Assembly: GCA_027946365.1 (NCBI GenBank)
Contig: JAPEUQ010000001.1
Span: forward strand, 2,604,001 to 2,668,000
Direction of reading: 5' to 3'
Source: Kalmusia sp. IMI 367209
Taxonomy: Eukaryota > Ascomycota > Dothideomycetes > Pleosporales > Didymosphaeriaceae
Length of the DNA stretch: 64,000 bases
Shown here: piece by piece, positions 9,534-23,182 of the stretch
Layout of the letters: each line of letters opens with the position of its first letter
How positions within the stretch are numbered: position 1 is the first letter of the stretch
Program-made: the position numbers and the translations under genes
Notes under the pieces: model-generated
Databases searched by the model: none
Seen by the model: the letters and a program-made list of their open reading frames with translations, nothing else
What the model was told of the DNA's origin: nothing

Positions 9534-11499
9534 CTACATGTTCCCGAGCACCTTGAATGCATTGCTACTCATTTTGGTGCTAGCTTCCCGCTTTAGTCTC
9601 TCTTTTCTATGAGCATCTTTCTGTTGCTTCTTTGTCTTCCTGGTTGACGGTTGCTCCACTGGAATCTCGACGTTCACCGACGCGTATACTCTAACGATCA
9701 GTTCTTGTAACGAATCCAGGTCTCCGAAAGACCTCCTTGCTTGGCCCGGTACGGTGAATAGTTCTGCGATCGAACCCATACTCTGTAAGGCATCATGCAA
9801 TTTATGAGCGTATGGAAGCAATTGCGGTGAGCTTTCTGAACGAATAGATAGCCACACATCCACACACTGCTTGAGGCATCTAAGGGAGTACAGAGCCGCT
9901 TGTAGGCAAGCATTGAGGTGAATGAAATCCCAAGTATTGTCGAAGTCGGCATCTATCATACGGAGCACTAGCGCGACACGAGGGGGCGACTTCAACTTGG
10001 GGAGAACTAGGCCTATCGCGAACAATGGCCAGACAAGGTCTGGAGGTACCTGCTCCTCAGCTGCCCAGTGAAGCCAAGCATTTGTGCTATTCGAGTGCGC
10101 CTGGATCGTAGCATAGAGTTCTTGCGGCGAGTATAAACAAATATCATGTATAGTGATTTTTTGTGCTTTGCGTCTGTATTCCTGAGCTTTGCATCGATCT
10201 GAAGTGAGAAGGGAGTAGGCAATGGTTCGTAGGTCCGCTCCAACATTCCATGCGGAGGTCCGGTATTGATCTTCTACAAGAAATGGTAGATAAATAATAG
10301 GAGTGAAAGTAGTCTTCAGACTTTGATGTGCAAGTTCCGATATTCTAACGTCTAATCTTTGTAGTGATGGATCGGTCCAGTGCGTACCAGCCTTGCTCAA
10401 TATAGTGGCAGTGGTGATGTAGCGTTTCCTAAAGTCACGGTAAAGCTTAGATTCATCGTCGATGGCCTTCGCTTTTTCAAGTAGTAAGCTATCGGTCATC
10501 CAAGGGTCCTGCATCAGGCAATATGCAAGAGGAACCAGGCTCGACAAGCCTAGACTCTGGCATAGCGCAGGTGGTGAATAGCCTCTAAATTTTGGCTCCG
10601 GATGTAAATCCACATCTTTCAAGTAGATGATCCGAACCTCCTGGGGATAGTCGTAGAGTAGAAGGTCGGTATCACTGCTAAAAATAATCGAGCGAGGGTT
10701 TTCATTAGCGTAAGGCGCACACCAGTCGTCAGCCTCGCCCGGAACAATGTGTGTGTTGGATGCGTACTCGCTGCTATTCAAAGCCTCCTTTAAAGCTGGC
10801 GCGAGGAACGAATGAGAGACGGACCCGAGATGAGTAGGAATTGGACACGCGGCAGATGCGTGATTGGACCTGAAAGAATTGACTTGTTGGTTCATCCGTT
10901 CGTTTCTAGCTATTCTCTCGTGCCTTTTTGATTCTGGAAGTGCTCCATCGAATAAGATGGCTGACCTAGACGAATGTTATCAGTGAAGCCCAGCAAGGAT
11001 CTCAAATTCCATGTGCGTCATGCATGTCTTGTGTATGCATCTGCAGACGACCGCTTCGCGATTGGTAGCGGAGATCTCTTCGTCAACGGAGAGCAAATGC
11101 TACCGAATGACTACCGACTCAAAAGTAGCCGCAGTGGTAAATTTGCTTGGGGGTGTCATTGTCACTGGCTACATAACCCAGCTTAGGCGAAAATAACGGC
11201 GGCCCTGCAGCCAAGACTGCATTGAGGCGGCGTATCGAAACTTGCAACAAATATGAGGCGCAGATCACTCACACCTTAATATTAACACGCTCCAGGGCCC
11301 TGAGCCAACGCAGAGCTTGCAGGGTGATGTCTGTATACGACGGGATGCGCGACGCGTTGGCCGCAACGGCAAGAGCCAACTTGTGAGCGTGATAGGCAAG
11401 CGACGGACCATCGATTACGGCGCCGCATCCATCAAGCTCATCTGGCGAGAACGGAGAGGCATATGGTTCAAGGCGTCTGGCAAGCCCCGCGACGCCCAT
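9534..11499 (-). CDS. Asteroid-type XPG-like nuclease domain protein
   Basis: The model predicts 552 residues from two exons, 11499-11273 and 10965-9534, joined across a 307-nt intron that is long for this window. Splicing gives ERVNIKVSAILFDGALPESK, which runs smoothly through the family's second acidic block. The N-terminus MGVAGLARRLEPYA and AVIDGPSLAYHAH match the XPG N-region as found in Asteroid proteins; EADDWCA and IFSSDTDLLLYDYP match the XPG-I region, with the acidic metal ligands present. The rest is helical and ends in a lysine-rich segment (TRKTKKQQKDAHRKERLKR), likely a nuclear signal. The family is predicted to cut structured DNA, but Asteroid members are poorly characterised. 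The gene is divergent from phosphoglucomutase with 545 bp between. Confidence 0.88.
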
Positions 11500-12044
11500 A
11501 TTGAACGTATGCAAGGATCGAGAGCGGTCGAACCACGAACCACGGTCGACAAGAGCTCACGCCGTCCAGATGATAAAAAAGAAGGCAACCAGCGGACTTG
11601 GACGTAGCCAGGCAGATGATATCGTCTTGTATGCATGCATATGAAGCTTGCCGCTGGTTGAGAGTGACTTGTGCGTGTGATGCGGCAAAGCAGGGATGAT
11701 GCAAGCCGTTCAGTGGTGGCGCGGACAGCAACCAGGGGTCCGTATGTTTAGCCTCATCCAGATTTTAGAGCCGTCGTGAAGACGGCCACAGCGCAGAGTT
11801 TTGGTGTTGAGGAGGCGACGGGAAGGGGGAGATGTTGTTGAGAAATGTGCAAAGGCTAGCTCGACCTGGCAGCCGACGCCAGACCAATGGAAAGGCAGCG
11901 GCGGCCGACAAGGGGCGGGCGCGTGCGTCATCCCGTGGCGGGGGAAGCTGCCACTGCCCCTCATAACTAAAAGTCGTCAACAGCAGCCCAGAAACCTGCA
12001 ATCCCCAATTCCTCCACTACAGCCTGAACTCGACCCTACTCAAG
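11500..12044. other. Shared promoter region, nuclease gene and phosphoglucomutase
   Basis: This is the bidirectional upstream region of the Asteroid-type gene (minus) and phosphoglucomutase (plus). Short open frames exist on both strands but none resembles a protein. The last 40 bases before 12045 look like a transcribed leader. Confidence 0.55.
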
Positions 12045-13985
<1,941 letters not shown>

Positions 13986-14794
13986 AGGCTGTGGCTTGTT
14001 GTCAATTTACAGGAGTAAATTTTGAACGAGACTGGGCGAAACTTACGAGACATGACTTGCATTAGCGATTGAGGGCTAGTTGGCACGAGCGCGAACCAAA
14101 AGTGGTGTAGCTAATTGATAGACTTTCCCTACCTACATCATCCAGGAAGAGTTCATGAGGTACACTTGCGAAATTTACACCTGTGCATGTAAATATATCG
14201 TTTAGAACTTCCAGTCCATGATATCGACGAATTGCGCTTCTATGGGCCGGTACCTGTGCGTGATGCCGATCAATAATGACTCGCCCATGTGCAGCAGTGT
14301 ACTACTTCGTGAGAGTATCACTCCTGAAACATTGTCTAGGCGTAAATGACAGCACTGCAGGGAGGTCAGGTGTGTACAAGTAGCTGAGACAGGGATCGTC
14401 GCTTCGAGGACTTGGAAAAATGTTCGCAGTGTTATTGTGCCTGACCCAAGCCACTTTCATTGTTTACCAAGCACAGCTTTCGCCATGCAGTGGCAAAAGC
14501 AACTACTTAGGACACCAGAAATGGCTAATCTAGCTTGTCCTCCCTCCGACTAACTGGTCGTGTTTGCATCATTTGCGTCGATGTCATAGTGTGGCTGGTG
14601 GCACAGAAACGCGCGTATTCTTATGACGTACCTACGCGCTTAGCTCACGCGGCCCTGGTCTGCAAGGTGGATCACATCTTGCTGCACACTGACTCGTTAT
14701 TCTTCCCCTCCTCCCCACCTCCACTGTGCGACCGCCCCTGGTTCCAGTCTCGTCTTTACACACCTGTCACTAGCTTTTTTCACCAGCGTTCACC
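13986..14794. other. Intergenic
   Basis: This is the 3' flank of phosphoglucomutase and the promoter of the oxysterol-binding protein gene. A pyrimidine-rich stretch (TTCCCCTCCTCCCCACC region, about 14703-14725) lies 70-90 bp before the ATG. Nothing else is seen. Confidence 0.55.
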
Positions 14795-16339
14795 ATGAGC
14801 TCAAGTAACGGCAAAGAGGGCTCCGCGGTGCCTACCAAGCAGAAGAGCTCTTGGTCGAGTTTCCTGAAGGTATGCAGGCGTCGCTCAAGAGGCGAAGTGC
14901 ATGCTTGCGTCTAGCACCTACAGAGAAGCAGTTGTATTCTCGACGTGCACATGCTAACGTGTTCACAGTCTATAGCGTCCTTCAATGGCGACCTGTCGTC
15001 CATGACAGCGCCCGCCTTCATTCTCTCCACCACCTCTCTCGTTGAGTTTTCCTCCTACTGGACCGAGCATCCCTCCGTGTTCGTCGCACCCGCCGCCGAA
15101 AAGGACCCTGCGAAACGATGCATGCTCGTATTGAAGTGGTTCCTCAGCACGCTGAAGCAGCAATATGCGAGTCGGAGTGAAAAGTTAGGTAGTGAGAAGA
15201 AGCCTTTGAATCCTTTCTTAGGCGAGCTGTTTCTCGGCAAGTGGGAAGACGAGGCGGGCGAGACACAGCTAGTTAGCGAGCAGGTCAGGTACGCAAATTG
15301 AACTTGAAATATCGCTGAGAAGATAAGCTAACCTTCTCAGCCATCATCCTCCGGTCACAGCGTACTCCATTTGGAACAATAAGCATGGCGTGCGACTTCA
15401 AGGTTACAATGCACAAAAGGCCTCTTTCAAGACGACTATCAATGTGAAGCAAGTCGGCCACGCAATGTACCATATCGACGAATTTGACGAAGATTACTTC
15501 ATCTCTCTTCCTGCGCTACACATAGAAGGCTTGGTGATAGGATCACCATACGTCGAGCTTAACAGCTCCACCTTCATTCAATCCTCATCTGGATACACCT
15601 GTAAGATCGATTACAGCGGCCGTGGCTGGGTCTCCGGCAAGTCCAACAGCTTCACCGCTTCCATCTATCCCGAAGACAAGAAGAAAGAACCCGTCTTCAC
15701 AGCCGAGGGACAGTGGACCGGAAAGTTTAGCATCAAGGACGCAAAAACAAAACAGGTATGCTTACCATTCAGCGGTATTTCATACGATCGATCTTGTCCT
15801 ATAGACAACCGTGAAAGAGCACTCACTAACAGCACTGTATAGGTCGTGGAGACATTCGACCCTGAAAAGACGAAGTGCACTTCTCTGACCATCGCTCCGG
15901 TTGAGGATCAAGACCATTTTGAATCAAGAAAAGCCTGGAAGAAGGTCGCTGATGCCATCACGAAAGGCGACATGGACACTACATCCTCAGAGAAATCAAT
16001 CATCGAAAACCGCCAGCGAGCAATGCGCAAGAAAGAGAAAGAAGAAGGTCGTGAATGGGAACGCCGATTCTTCAAGCGCGTCGACAAGGATCCTGTCTTT
16101 GAGAAGTTGGTCTGTGAACCCAAGGATTGTAGTGTTCGAGACATAAGCTGACTGTTTGCATCTAGGCCGCGAAGGTTGGCGAGCAGATCAACAAAGAAGC
16201 GACTAACGGCGTGTGGGTATTTGATCAGGAGAAGGCAGGTGCAGCCAAACCGCCATTTCACCCTGATGTCAACCCTCCGATTTATGTAGATACTGGTGAC
16301 CTGAGTAGGACGAGTACGAAGAGTGCGACTACAGCATAA
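14795..16339 (+). CDS. KES1: Oxysterol-binding protein, Kes1/Osh4-type
   Basis: The model predicts 416 residues from exons 14795-14869, 14969-15288, 15341-15755, 15843-16109 and 16166-16339. There are no PH or ankyrin domains: a short leader is followed directly by the lipid-transfer beta-barrel, as in yeast Kes1/Osh4. The second intron splits the family signature EQVSHHPP, which is restored exactly on splicing. Other marks are [14 protein letters not shown], the barrel strands around [17 protein letters not shown], and the basic, charged helix with [21 protein letters not shown]. The family exchanges sterol for phosphatidylinositol 4-phosphate at ER-Golgi membranes. The class is sure; assignment to Kes1 rather than another short Osh protein rests on length and domain layout. 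Confidence 0.93.
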
Positions 16340-16884
16340 TAGCATGACAAAGCTTGTTAAAGCTTCGGCTAATGTCGATTTCCAGAGAAGTGAGATGGGA
16401 TACCCAAAGAAGCTTGTCACTGTTGGCAGGATCTGGATCAAGAAGATGGACGGCTGGAAAGAGCTCTGAGATGAAGTAGCAGGCTGAGGCAAGGAAGCAG
16501 GATTAATCATTCACGACTTGTATACCTAGATGTTATGACATCCTAATGCTTTATCAATCCCCATTATCAAGGTTTACGAAGGTGATGTATATTTACAAGC
16601 TATGCTAGGTAGAAGACAAGACAGATGGATCGCTATGGTATGTTATGCATAACGCTAATAGTATGCTGCAATCTAGGAACATGCCAATGACACTGAGCTT
16701 GTGCTATATAAAATAAGAAATGTGTTCAGTATGCTGACGTGGCCTCAATGCGCCTCAAGGATGCACAATACGCACCCTGAGTGACCGAAGAGCCGATGCT
16801 GTTATAGGTATGACCTCGTCAGTGCCTCATGTGCACTCCATGCGTCGTATTACCCCGAGAATACCTTTCCAAAGGCTCTCAAAC
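16340..16884. other. Intergenic, convergent 3' ends
   Basis: This region lies between the stop of the oxysterol-binding gene and the stop of the minus-strand unknown gene. It is AT-rich 3' sequence with no coding signal seen. Confidence 0.55.
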
Positions 16885-18558
16885 CTAATCTTCGCACTCA
16901 GAATCCTCGTCGTCCCAGGGCATCTGACATCCACACGGCCACTGGTTTGCAAGTACACCCGGGTACTTCGCCCTGAATTCCTGCTCGCTCAGCTTCTTCT
17001 CGTCATCCTCTTCGACCTGGTGGCCGAAGCCAGTGACCAGATCCGGATCGTTCTCGAACGACCACCGGTGCTTGTCGTAGTCCCAGCCATGCTTACCCGG
17101 CTTGAGGTACGGCGCAGCCTCAGTCTTGTATCGGCGGTGCGGCGGTGCGACTTTCTTGCCTTGGAGCAAGACTTTGCTATGGTATTCTATGTCGCACTGG
17201 GGGATGAGGGTCGTGTGTAGGGCGGCGCGCCTACGAATGGAGGATCCATAAGAATTAGCGCAGGCGATTAGGTGCTCCTTGGTGGCCGGGAGGCTGATTG
17301 TATGGAGAGGTGTCGCAGTGGAGGGCTCGGTGGGAATCGGGTGCCATTCTGCGTCAAGCCCCCATTCTGAGATCAAAGGGTGCTGCTCGAGAGTGTGGAG
17401 GTCGTTGAATTTGGGTAAGTAGAGGTCCTCATCGGCAGAATCCCAGACTGTGGTATTGGAGACAGGGCGGCGCTGCTGTCGTTGGGGATGCTGCTGAGGT
17501 TTACGAGCCGACGACATAATGCCTTGGGGAGTAGGCTGCTGTGGCTGCGGCTTGTGAGATGAGAATGAGGGCATGATGCCCTGCTTCAGAGAGTTTGCGG
17601 TCTTTGATAAGGTGGCGTTCGACGAGAGCAGTGAAGACTGCGAGCTGGTGGTCTTCGGGACAGCTGGTCGATCGATGTCTCGCGGTTGGATGGGTTCTGC
17701 GTGCTTTTGCGCACCGGTTGGAGCAGCATGACCCAGCTTAAGCTTCTTGACTGTTTGCTGCTGGGCTGCTGTTGGCCGTACCTGTTCGTTCTCCCGCTTG
17801 CGCTTGTTGTTCATTGTGACGATCGTGCTAGGCGCCTTGTTCGCCTTCTCGCCATTCGTGGCCCTGTCCTTCTTCATCTCCATCACCGGAGCCCGCGCCT
17901 CCTCATTCAGGTACATGACCATCTCCTCGGACATACTCCTCTCCGTCCTGCTCTGCATGGCAATCCGTCGTTTTTCCCGGATCTCCTGTTTCCCTTGTTC
18001 CTGCTGCTTTTGCTTAATCTCTTCTTCAACCTTCTCCTGGGCAGCTACCACCTTACGTGGGCCCTTGCCGAATGCCCTTGTCTCCACCTGCTCAATCCAC
18101 TCGGCAATTCTCGACTTCTCCCAACCCTTCATCTCGTCAACTTTTGCGTCGCCCGCATACTTACGCACATAGTTGTCGAGTAGCTTTTGCTTACTAGCCT
18201 TGTGTGCAAGCGCCTTGCCGTCGCGCGCGTTGGTGAACTTCTTGCCTCCCTCATTGTAGAGTGGGATGTTGAGCCCGTCAGTAGTGTAGAAGCACGCGCT
18301 CGAAGTATCTGCCATGCGAGAAATGGCAGAGGCGGAAGCGTGAGTGCCACGTTGGGACTGATAAAATGCCTTGGGGTTGGCGCTTCTTTTGGTCTTAGTG
18401 ATGCCCGCGTTCTGAGCGGTGGAGAAGCTGAACCCCTGAGTGCGCTTGGTGGTCTTGCTACCCTTCACGGATGAGTTGGTGAGATTCAGGTTGAGCGCTG
18501 TGGCGTCGTCAATTATGTGTGTCTGGCGCTCCTTATCTTCGTTGAATTTGGGCGCCAT
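16885..18558 (-). CDS. Unrecognised basic, partly coiled-coil protein, 557 aa
   Basis: This intronless gene encodes 557 residues. I do not recognise a named family. The N-terminal 160 residues contain conserved-looking short motifs (RQTHIIDDATALN, QNAGITKTKRSANPKAFYQSQ, SACFYTTDGLNIPLYNEGGKKF). A charged helical, likely coiled-coil segment follows at about 165-215 (rich in Glu, Gln, Lys, Arg). The middle is disordered with NKRKRE, a possible nuclear signal, and Pro/Gln-rich runs. The C-terminal 150 residues look folded, with WDSADEDLYLPKFNDLHTLE, EWGLDAEWHPIP, a basic RRRAALH segment and a last block WPCGCQMPWDDEDSECED with four cysteines in total in the C-terminal half. Nuclear location is a guess from the basic runs. 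Confidence 0.72.
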   Translation of the reverse strand: MAPKFNEDKERQTHIIDDATALNLNLTNSSVKGSKTTKRTQGFSFSTAQNAGITKTKRSANPKAFYQSQRGTHASASAISRMADTSSACFYTTDGLNIPLYNEGGKKFTNARDGKALAHKASKQKLLDNYVRKYAGDAKVDEMKGWEKSRIAEWIEQVETRAFGKGPRKVVAAQEKVEEEIKQKQQEQGKQEIREKRRIAMQSRTERSMSEEMVMYLNEEARAPVMEMKKDRATNGEKANKAPSTIVTMNNKRKRENEQVRPTAAQQQTVKKLKLGHAAPTGAQKHAEPIQPRDIDRPAVPKTTSSQSSLLSSNATLSKTANSLKQGIMPSFSSHKPQPQQPTPQGIMSSARKPQQHPQRQQRRPVSNTTVWDSADEDLYLPKFNDLHTLEQHPLISEWGLDAEWHPIPTEPSTATPLHTISLPATKEHLIACANSYGSSIRRRAALHTTLIPQCDIEYHSKVLLQGKKVAPPHRRYKTEAAPYLKPGKHGWDYDKHRWSFENDPDLVTGFGHQVEEDDEKKLSEQEFRAKYPGVLANQWPCGCQMPWDDEDSECED

Positions 18559-19298
18559 GTTCTTCCTAACGCGTCTTTTGAAGTTGTATGGCAGGTGGGT
18601 GAATGTGTTCGTGAATCTGTAGCGAATATGGTCGCTTGGTGCTGAAGGCTAGAAAGTCTGATCGAATATGTTTGAATTATTTGTAGAATGTGATAAAATT
18701 GTGAGTAATCGTCGAAATTTGCAGCGTGAGGTGTGTAACAAAGAAAATGTGTGGGAGACAAAAGATTTGTGGACGTTTGACAAAGCTATTGTCGCAGGTC
18801 TATTATTGTCTCACTCGTAGACAATACCGGATGCTCTTTTCAGATATGATGCGCGTTCTTCTGTTCGCTAAGCGCACGCGTGATTGGTGGGGCCCCGGGC
18901 GTTTGCCTGACGTAAATAGTGAAAGACCACCTCACGTGGACCGAGCTCAGCAACGAGAGACGACGAAGATATAAACGTTAGGAGACTATGCTCCTGAAAC
19001 AAACCAAAATTAATTTTTCTGTATATGTGTATGATAAGCGAAAAGGTATACACGGTCAAAAATAGCGGAAGCACACTGCACTGCACCGAGCTCAGTAGAG
19101 AATAGTGCTAATATTCATTGAATGAAGTAGCACGCACAACCGCTTGAACGTTGAACTAAGACACTGCTATTCATACCAAGAGGAACTATGTGATTTTCTA
19201 GTTGCCTTCCCTTCCAGCCTCCTACCAAGTCAACAACGCCACCACAACCGTGGGATACAAAATTCGCCAACACTCCATACCTTGAATCTACCATTTAC
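18559..19298. other. Intergenic
   Basis: This is the promoter of the unknown minus-strand gene and the 3' flank of the siderophore transporter. It is AT-rich near 18650-18730. No gene or repeat is seen. Confidence 0.55.
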
Positions 19299-21920
19299 TT
19301 ACATGATGACAGGAAGGCGGCTACGCTGAAGTGGAGCCGGAGTTCTCTTGGGTCTTGACATTTCCTTTAGCTCAACATCGCCGCCAGAAGGTGACTGCAG
19401 CTCGATATCCACCGTGGACTCATTGTTTTGTGGCCCCTCCAATGATGCATCTTGTATGAGGAAGGCGAGAACAACCAGGAGGGTCGATGCAATAATACCG
19501 ACCGCGCACAGATAACGGTGGCTCTCGATGTAGGCATCGACAGCAGTTGTCCGAGCCCTCGTACCCCAAGGGTAGTATATGATGAATTGCGTGGGTACTG
19601 CGTATGCCATGCCTATTTCGGATTCGCTGATCATTCCAAGGAGCGCTTTGTGAAGGCTTATCTTGAGAACATTAGTCCAGACAGCCCCCGCAAGTGCCTG
19701 GCCGATGCCGCCTCCCATGCGGCAGGCTGTCATATACGCGCCAATCAGCGTTGCCAGATGTGCATGTTTCCTGGCTGCTTGAATGAAAGCCATAGCTGGA
19801 AATGGGAATAGACCCCCCGCAATGCCTAACAGTATTTGTGAGCAACTGACGGCGAATTGCGCACCGTTACCATTACCGCCTGGATGAACTATCTGGATTG
19901 TGAAGGAGATAAGGTAGAGTATCGCAGCCCATCGAATAAACCACCTTAAATCCCCAGTGATGCTGATGATAATACCCATGAATATTCCAACGAACGTGGA
20001 CGTGAAGGTATATAGGCCTGTTATGCGTGCTGCAGCATTTGCAGACTCGTCATATCTGACCAATAGCCCGATATAGAGGTATGTGTGTTGTACGTAGTAA
20101 GCCAAATGGTAGAGGAAGCCCATGGCTAGGGCAGTCAATATGTCTTTCTGTCTGAGTAACTGCACCAGGTCAGTATGTGAAGCCAATAATCAGAGTAAAC
20201 AAGTCTTTGATGAAACCCGGCTTTCGTAGCGCTGGAGGAGATACGGCATCGTTTGTCATTAACTTACCTGAGATGGAAACATGGGATATTTCGCATGCCT
20301 CTCCACATAGTAGAACAAAGGAATGCAGAGAGCCCCAATAATGATGACGGCGATCATAGCTGGGCTCGTCCACAACCCTTCACTGTGTAGTTGAACAAGC
20401 GGCACGGACGGCCATGGGCCAAGGATGCAGATGACGATACCGACAAAGCAGACCCATCCAAGAACATTCATTTGCTGGAGGCGGAGGGTGATATGCCTGC
20501 CCAAATGTTGCTTCGATGAATTGAGTTCATTCTCAATTGGAGGCTGAAATAGGCGTTTCTTTGCGCGATGTTCGATGACGAACATAGCTATTACCAACGG
20601 TAGAGAGCACACTGTCCCTTGTGAGATTGTGCACCAATCAGTTGGTTCTAAGGCTATGAATCCATACCGGTGTAGATGATGGCAGACCATCCAAAGCGCC
20701 AATGCCGGTCATAATTTGCATGTGCAAGGCTATTCGTAGCGGTGACACTAACCCAGGTTGTTGCCTATCAAAATTAGTTCTCTTGTGTTGATCTTCTACA
20801 CTCAAAACTATACAAAATCATGTCATGGACAGAGCTCAGCAAATAAGCTGCATCATGAGGGTGCTGCTTTTACTTATAGGAATAAAGTTGTCGACTTACA
20901 AGGTAGGGCGCCGCAGGCAGATAGAACGCCATCACTCTTAACCGTATCGACGTAATATCCGCTATTATGATTTCGAACATCGAGACTACACCAAGAAGGC
21001 CAATCTACTAATGTCAGTGTTGGAGAAACATAAGGCTTTGTGAGCTTACAGTCCAAAACACAGTGCCGACGCTGAATATTACCAGGTTCTCCCCATGAGC
21101 TTGCACTGCGGTACCTGATACGACTTAGAAATGCTCTCTGGTGATCATGATGTACTGTCAAGCTTCTTCCATGTGAATAAACAATGAAGGAACTGTGGTA
21201 TGGCAACGAGACCCTGAAATTGTTCGAAGCAAGATCCAATACCGAGTAAATCTAACCCCGCCAGAATTACCCACATCAGCCCAGAGAGGCACTTACCCAA
21301 TACATAAAATACCACGGAGGCGAGGAGTGTTTGTGGACGGCCGAATACATCTGCGCTCTTTGAGATCATCGGCGTTAAGGTGGCCGTGCTAAGAGTAGAA
21401 ACCGTGTTGATTGCACCAATGATCCCGTTGTTTCCGAAGGATGTGGCAACTTCGAACTAATTGTTATTAGCTAGAGCCTGATCTGAATGAGGTGGAAAAT
21501 TACCTGGTAGAGCACGCGGAGAAAGTTGTCTAGACTGTGCGCAATCGCCAGCAGCATGATCAGCCCAAAAAGGACGACCTTCTCGCTGGTCAGAATCTGC
21601 GCTGCGAAGACCTCCATGCGTTTGTATCCTGGACTATTTGCGCCAGTAGGAGGTTCTGTGATTGTGAGAGGGAGGTCGCTTTGCGGCTTGTCTGGAGCAA
21701 CTGAAGCATCGCCGCGTTCAGCTACTCTGTGTGTGTGCTCGGGACCGGTAGCGCATTTCAGAGGCTCTTTATACGTGTGGGAAAGGTGCCGCGACTTGCC
21801 TAGGGTGATCGCATCAGGATCGTGGTCGTCAGCGGCGCTCATAGACTGAGTGCGGTCTGGCCTACGCATAACGCTTCGATCGGAACGTGGCTTCAGATGG
21901 GGCTTGGGACTGCAATCCAT
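19299..21920 (-). CDS. MFS siderophore-iron transporter (SIT family)
   Basis: The model predicts 684 residues from seven exons: 21920-21504, 21456-21297, 21114-21050, 21004-20900, 20764-20668, 20617-20268 and 20159-19299; introns are 45-182 nt. The protein fits the SIT branch of the major facilitator family, which imports ferric siderophores by proton symport across the plasma or vesicle membrane. Family-like segments are AHSLDNFLRVLYQ, STATLTPMISKSADVFGRPQ (the loop 2-3 signature), the spliced EIIIADITSIRLRVMAFYLP, HWRFGWSAI, and TYLYIGLLVRYDESANAAARITGL. About 14 hydrophobic segments are expected. The first 110 residues form a hydrophilic, Pro/Thr/Asp-rich extension. No siderophore synthetase lies in the window, so the substrate is unknown. 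Expression is usually repressed by iron through GATA factors in this family. Confidence 0.92.
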
Positions 21921-22134
21921 GCGTTTGAGGCAAGATATGGCGAGTTGGCAATGGTGGAGTCGAAGATTGATTAGAGCTGTAGAGGGTGGAAAAGCACCTG
22001 GACCTGAGAGTAGTGATCAATGCAAGAAGTTTGAGTGAAGTTGAACTTTCGACTTGAGGCTGATCCGAGCGTCCACACTGACCTAAACACAACAATTTAC
22101 GCATTGTTCATGAGATTGATGAGTAAGTGCCAGG

Positions 22135-22140
22135 TTATCT
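22135..22140 (-). promoter_or_regulatory. HGATAR-type GATA-factor site
   Basis: TTATCT on the plus strand reads AGATAA on the minus strand, matching HGATAR. It lies about 215 bp upstream of the siderophore transporter ATG. Iron-responsive GATA factors (SreA type) bind such sites, but six-base matches are common by chance. Confidence 0.25.
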
Positions 22141-23066
22141 TATTTTATGTAAGCGAGGTTGGTTGAGTAAAAGGTACCTAATTAAGATACACACTGTGAT
22201 CCAGCAGTGCTAATAAACCGTAGTAGAGATAGCTGGAAAGCAAATCGATGTGATTTTTACCTCAAGAGGTAGATGCGAGGAATCAGAGCATGTCATATAT
22301 AATGATATTGGAAATTACAGAACAGTTGGTAGTGCACGGCGAGGCACGGCACATGATATGTGCTCTCGTTCAAATAAATCCAAACGGCAAGAAATACATT
22401 GTGGAACAGAGAAGCCGTTTAGACTGTACCTGTGGCTGCAAAGCGTAGCCCCACAGCCAATGTCTTCTGGACGCTTTTCACGGCTTCTACGATTTTTATC
22501 GAAGTTCAAAATCAGCCAAACAGGAAGGAGACACATTGATGTTAACCCGCAGGCTTTGAATTATCTAGCCATATACCGGCGCAGGTGATCATCACTAGAT
22601 ACCTAGTACGCAATATCATTCAGGTCGCACATCGCATCGGGGCAAGAGCGTACAGACTGTAGTGCGGCAACAAGCGTAAGGATAGATAGCGATGCTTCCG
22701 TACTTCATCATGCTCCTCACGCGATGAGAAGAACCCACAGAGATCGATGACAATTGACTACTACGAAGCAAGTACCACCATAACGTACCTAGAAGAAAAA
22801 GTACTATTTTAGGGTTATAACTAAGGAAGTAATACCCAACGCCTGCACGAAAGCACAGGCTATGGAGTTACTTATCTAGTCATTAATAATGCTCGCTTAT
22901 AATTCGGTCCTTGCAGTTTCAGTGTATGCTTAGAAGAAATGCCGACACCAGAGGATTAACACAAATAAGGGGCGTTTTGGCGCAGAACAATAGTAAACCT
23001 TGATGTGATTCAGAAGCTCCGGTGGAAAGATTTGTAGCATGCAGTACCAGGGTATTCTCAACAGCA

Positions 23067-23074
23067 TATATAAA
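23067..23074 (+). promoter_or_regulatory. TATA box upstream of small secreted-peptide candidate
   Basis: TATATAAA stands 109 bp before the ATG at 23183. The spacing suits a fungal TATA-driven transcript with an 40-80 nt leader. It is the clearest TATA box I noticed in the window. Confidence 0.45.
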
Positions 23075-23182
23075 CCCCAGAACCCGCAAAAGTACGATCT
23101 TACCCGCAGATTTCATTAAAAGTTCAGAACAGCAATCTAATTCGTAGAAACGTAGCAACGCACCGTATTCATCGTTGTCACT

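Larger units (their letters stand above)
21921..23182. other. Gene-poor upstream region
   Basis: This is the upstream region of the siderophore transporter running to the small secreted-peptide candidate. It is AT-richer than its surroundings. It contains one AGATAA-type GATA site and a TATA box (listed separately). Open frames such as 22250-22588 lack protein-like content. I see no terminal inverted repeats or transposase remnants. Confidence 0.5.

Noticed and set aside
17686..18183. Plus-strand frame of 165 codons inside the 557-residue gene
   Set aside because: Leucine-rich antisense shadow of the coiled-coil part of the minus-strand gene.
22250..22588. Plus-strand 112-codon frame in the gene-poor stretch
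   Set aside because: Basic, random-looking sequence with no domain; AT-rich flank.
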